NCBI GenBank assembly: GCA_938084835.1
Contig: CALKER010000005.1
Coordinates: forward strand, 186,001 to 250,000
DNA from: an uncultured Thermoguttaceae bacterium
GTDB lineage: Bacteria > Planctomycetota > Planctomycetia > Pirellulales > Thermoguttaceae
DNA: 64,000 bases
Direction: 5' to 3'
Shown here: piece after piece, positions 63,677 through 64,000 of the stretch
Layout of the letters: each line of letters starts with the position of its first letter
Position numbering within the stretch: the stretch's first letter is position 1
Made by a program: the position numbers and the translations under genes
Notes under the pieces: model-generated
What the model saw: only the letters and a program-made list of their open reading frames with translations
Told to the model about the DNA's origin: nothing
Databases searched by the model: none

Positions 63677-64000
63677 TTATTTCCTTTTGAGCACAAAGAC
63701 AGCCACATCCGCATTGAGGTTTGGATCTTCAGTGACCACGCAATTAAGCTCCGTGTTGAGCGCCACTTGGTGCTCGATGGAGATATTCATCTCGGCACAG
63801 AGATCCTCAAAATCGCGAATGGAAAAGAAGCGGACATTGGGCGTATCGTACCAATGAAAGCCTTCAGCCGCCCCCATCCGCGGGGCCTTGCCGTGCACGG
63901 CAAGCTCTTCCCTCCACCGGCGATAAGCGAGATTAGGAAAACTGACTATTCCCTGTTTTCCCACGCGAAGCAACTCGGCCAAGACATGCTTAACATTGGT
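63677..64000 (-). CDS. metW: MetW-type methyltransferase-like protein (C-terminal part; 5' end outside the window)
   Basis: The frame is open through the end of the window, so this is the last 107 codons. The visible part reads VLAELLRVGKQGIVSFPNLAYRR, then GFHWYDTPNVRFFSIRDFEDLCAEMNI, the signature C-terminal half of MetW. MetW is a SAM-methyltransferase-like protein that usually works with the homoserine O-acetyltransferase MetX in methionine synthesis; metX is expected just beyond the window. The N-terminal SAM-binding motif is not visible. It converges with the NfeD gene, with 132 bases between the stop codons. Confidence 0.82.
   Translation of the reverse strand, partial: TNVKHVLAELLRVGKQGIVSFPNLAYRRWREELAVHGKAPRMGAAEGFHWYDTPNVRFFSIRDFEDLCAEMNISIEHQVALNTELNCVVTEDPNLNADVAVFVLKRK

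Overview
The window looks like chromosomal DNA of a planctomycete. No 16S or other taxonomic marker was tested, so this rests on family content: a DUF1549/DUF1553 protein, a DUF1501 protein and a pre-peptidase C-terminal (PPC) domain protein in a row (27045-34726); a membrane-anchored protein with a haem-c motif and FG-GAP/VCBS repeats (1711-3783); Tat-exported Gfo/Idh/MocA and xylose-isomerase-like proteins; and a large acidic-N-terminus primary sigma factor. A genus such as Thermogutta is only a guess. No rRNA, tRNA, CRISPR array, transposase, integrase or phage gene was recognised.

Layout. 1-9934: end of a glycoside-hydrolase-like gene, ruvX, the haem/VCBS protein, a MagIII-like DNA glycosylase, rarA, an alpha/beta hydrolase and a HEAT/TPR protein. 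9935-23746: only four genes in nearly 14 kb (two thioredoxin-fold proteins, a Pro/Gly/Tyr-rich lipoprotein, the primary sigma factor), separated by gaps of up to 2.7 kb. 23747-34726: a zinc-ribbon membrane protein with a STAS-domain protein, lysA, and the PPC-DUF1501-DUF1549/1553 cluster. 36375-43744: a small orphan gene, then glcF, glcE and glcD (glycolate oxidase) with a solitary [FeFe]-hydrogenase catalytic subunit upstream. 44652-49881: the conserved translation block rpsB-tsf-pyrH-frr (all on the minus strand) and a cytidylate-kinase-like protein. 51056-64000: larC, a membrane-anchored HTH-like protein, a sugar isomerase/epimerase-like protein, a zinc-ribbon protein, a small membrane protein, an oxidoreductase, an amino-acid permease, an NfeD-type protein without protease domain, and the end of metW.

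Themes. DNA repair and replication-fork upkeep (ruvX, MagIII-like, rarA) cluster at the left. Redox functions recur: two secreted thioredoxin-like proteins, a haem protein, glycolate oxidase and the hydrogenase. Several proteins carry lipoprotein or twin-arginine signals and act outside the cytoplasm.

Unusual features. The 36 genes called cover about 41.5 kb, or 65% of the window, which is low for a bacterium. The remaining 22.5 kb contains many short tandem direct repeats (units 12-26 bp, several of exactly 23 bp) and several strong hairpins, including a run of three at 35143-35206, a 12-bp stem at 22830-22864 and a two-tier hairpin just ahead of larC. Strong AGGAGG-type ribosome-binding sites often precede GTG or TTG starts, and these were used to correct seven gene starts. 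Hand-read repeat and hairpin positions should be exact to within a base or two; functional meaning of the intergenic structures is inference.
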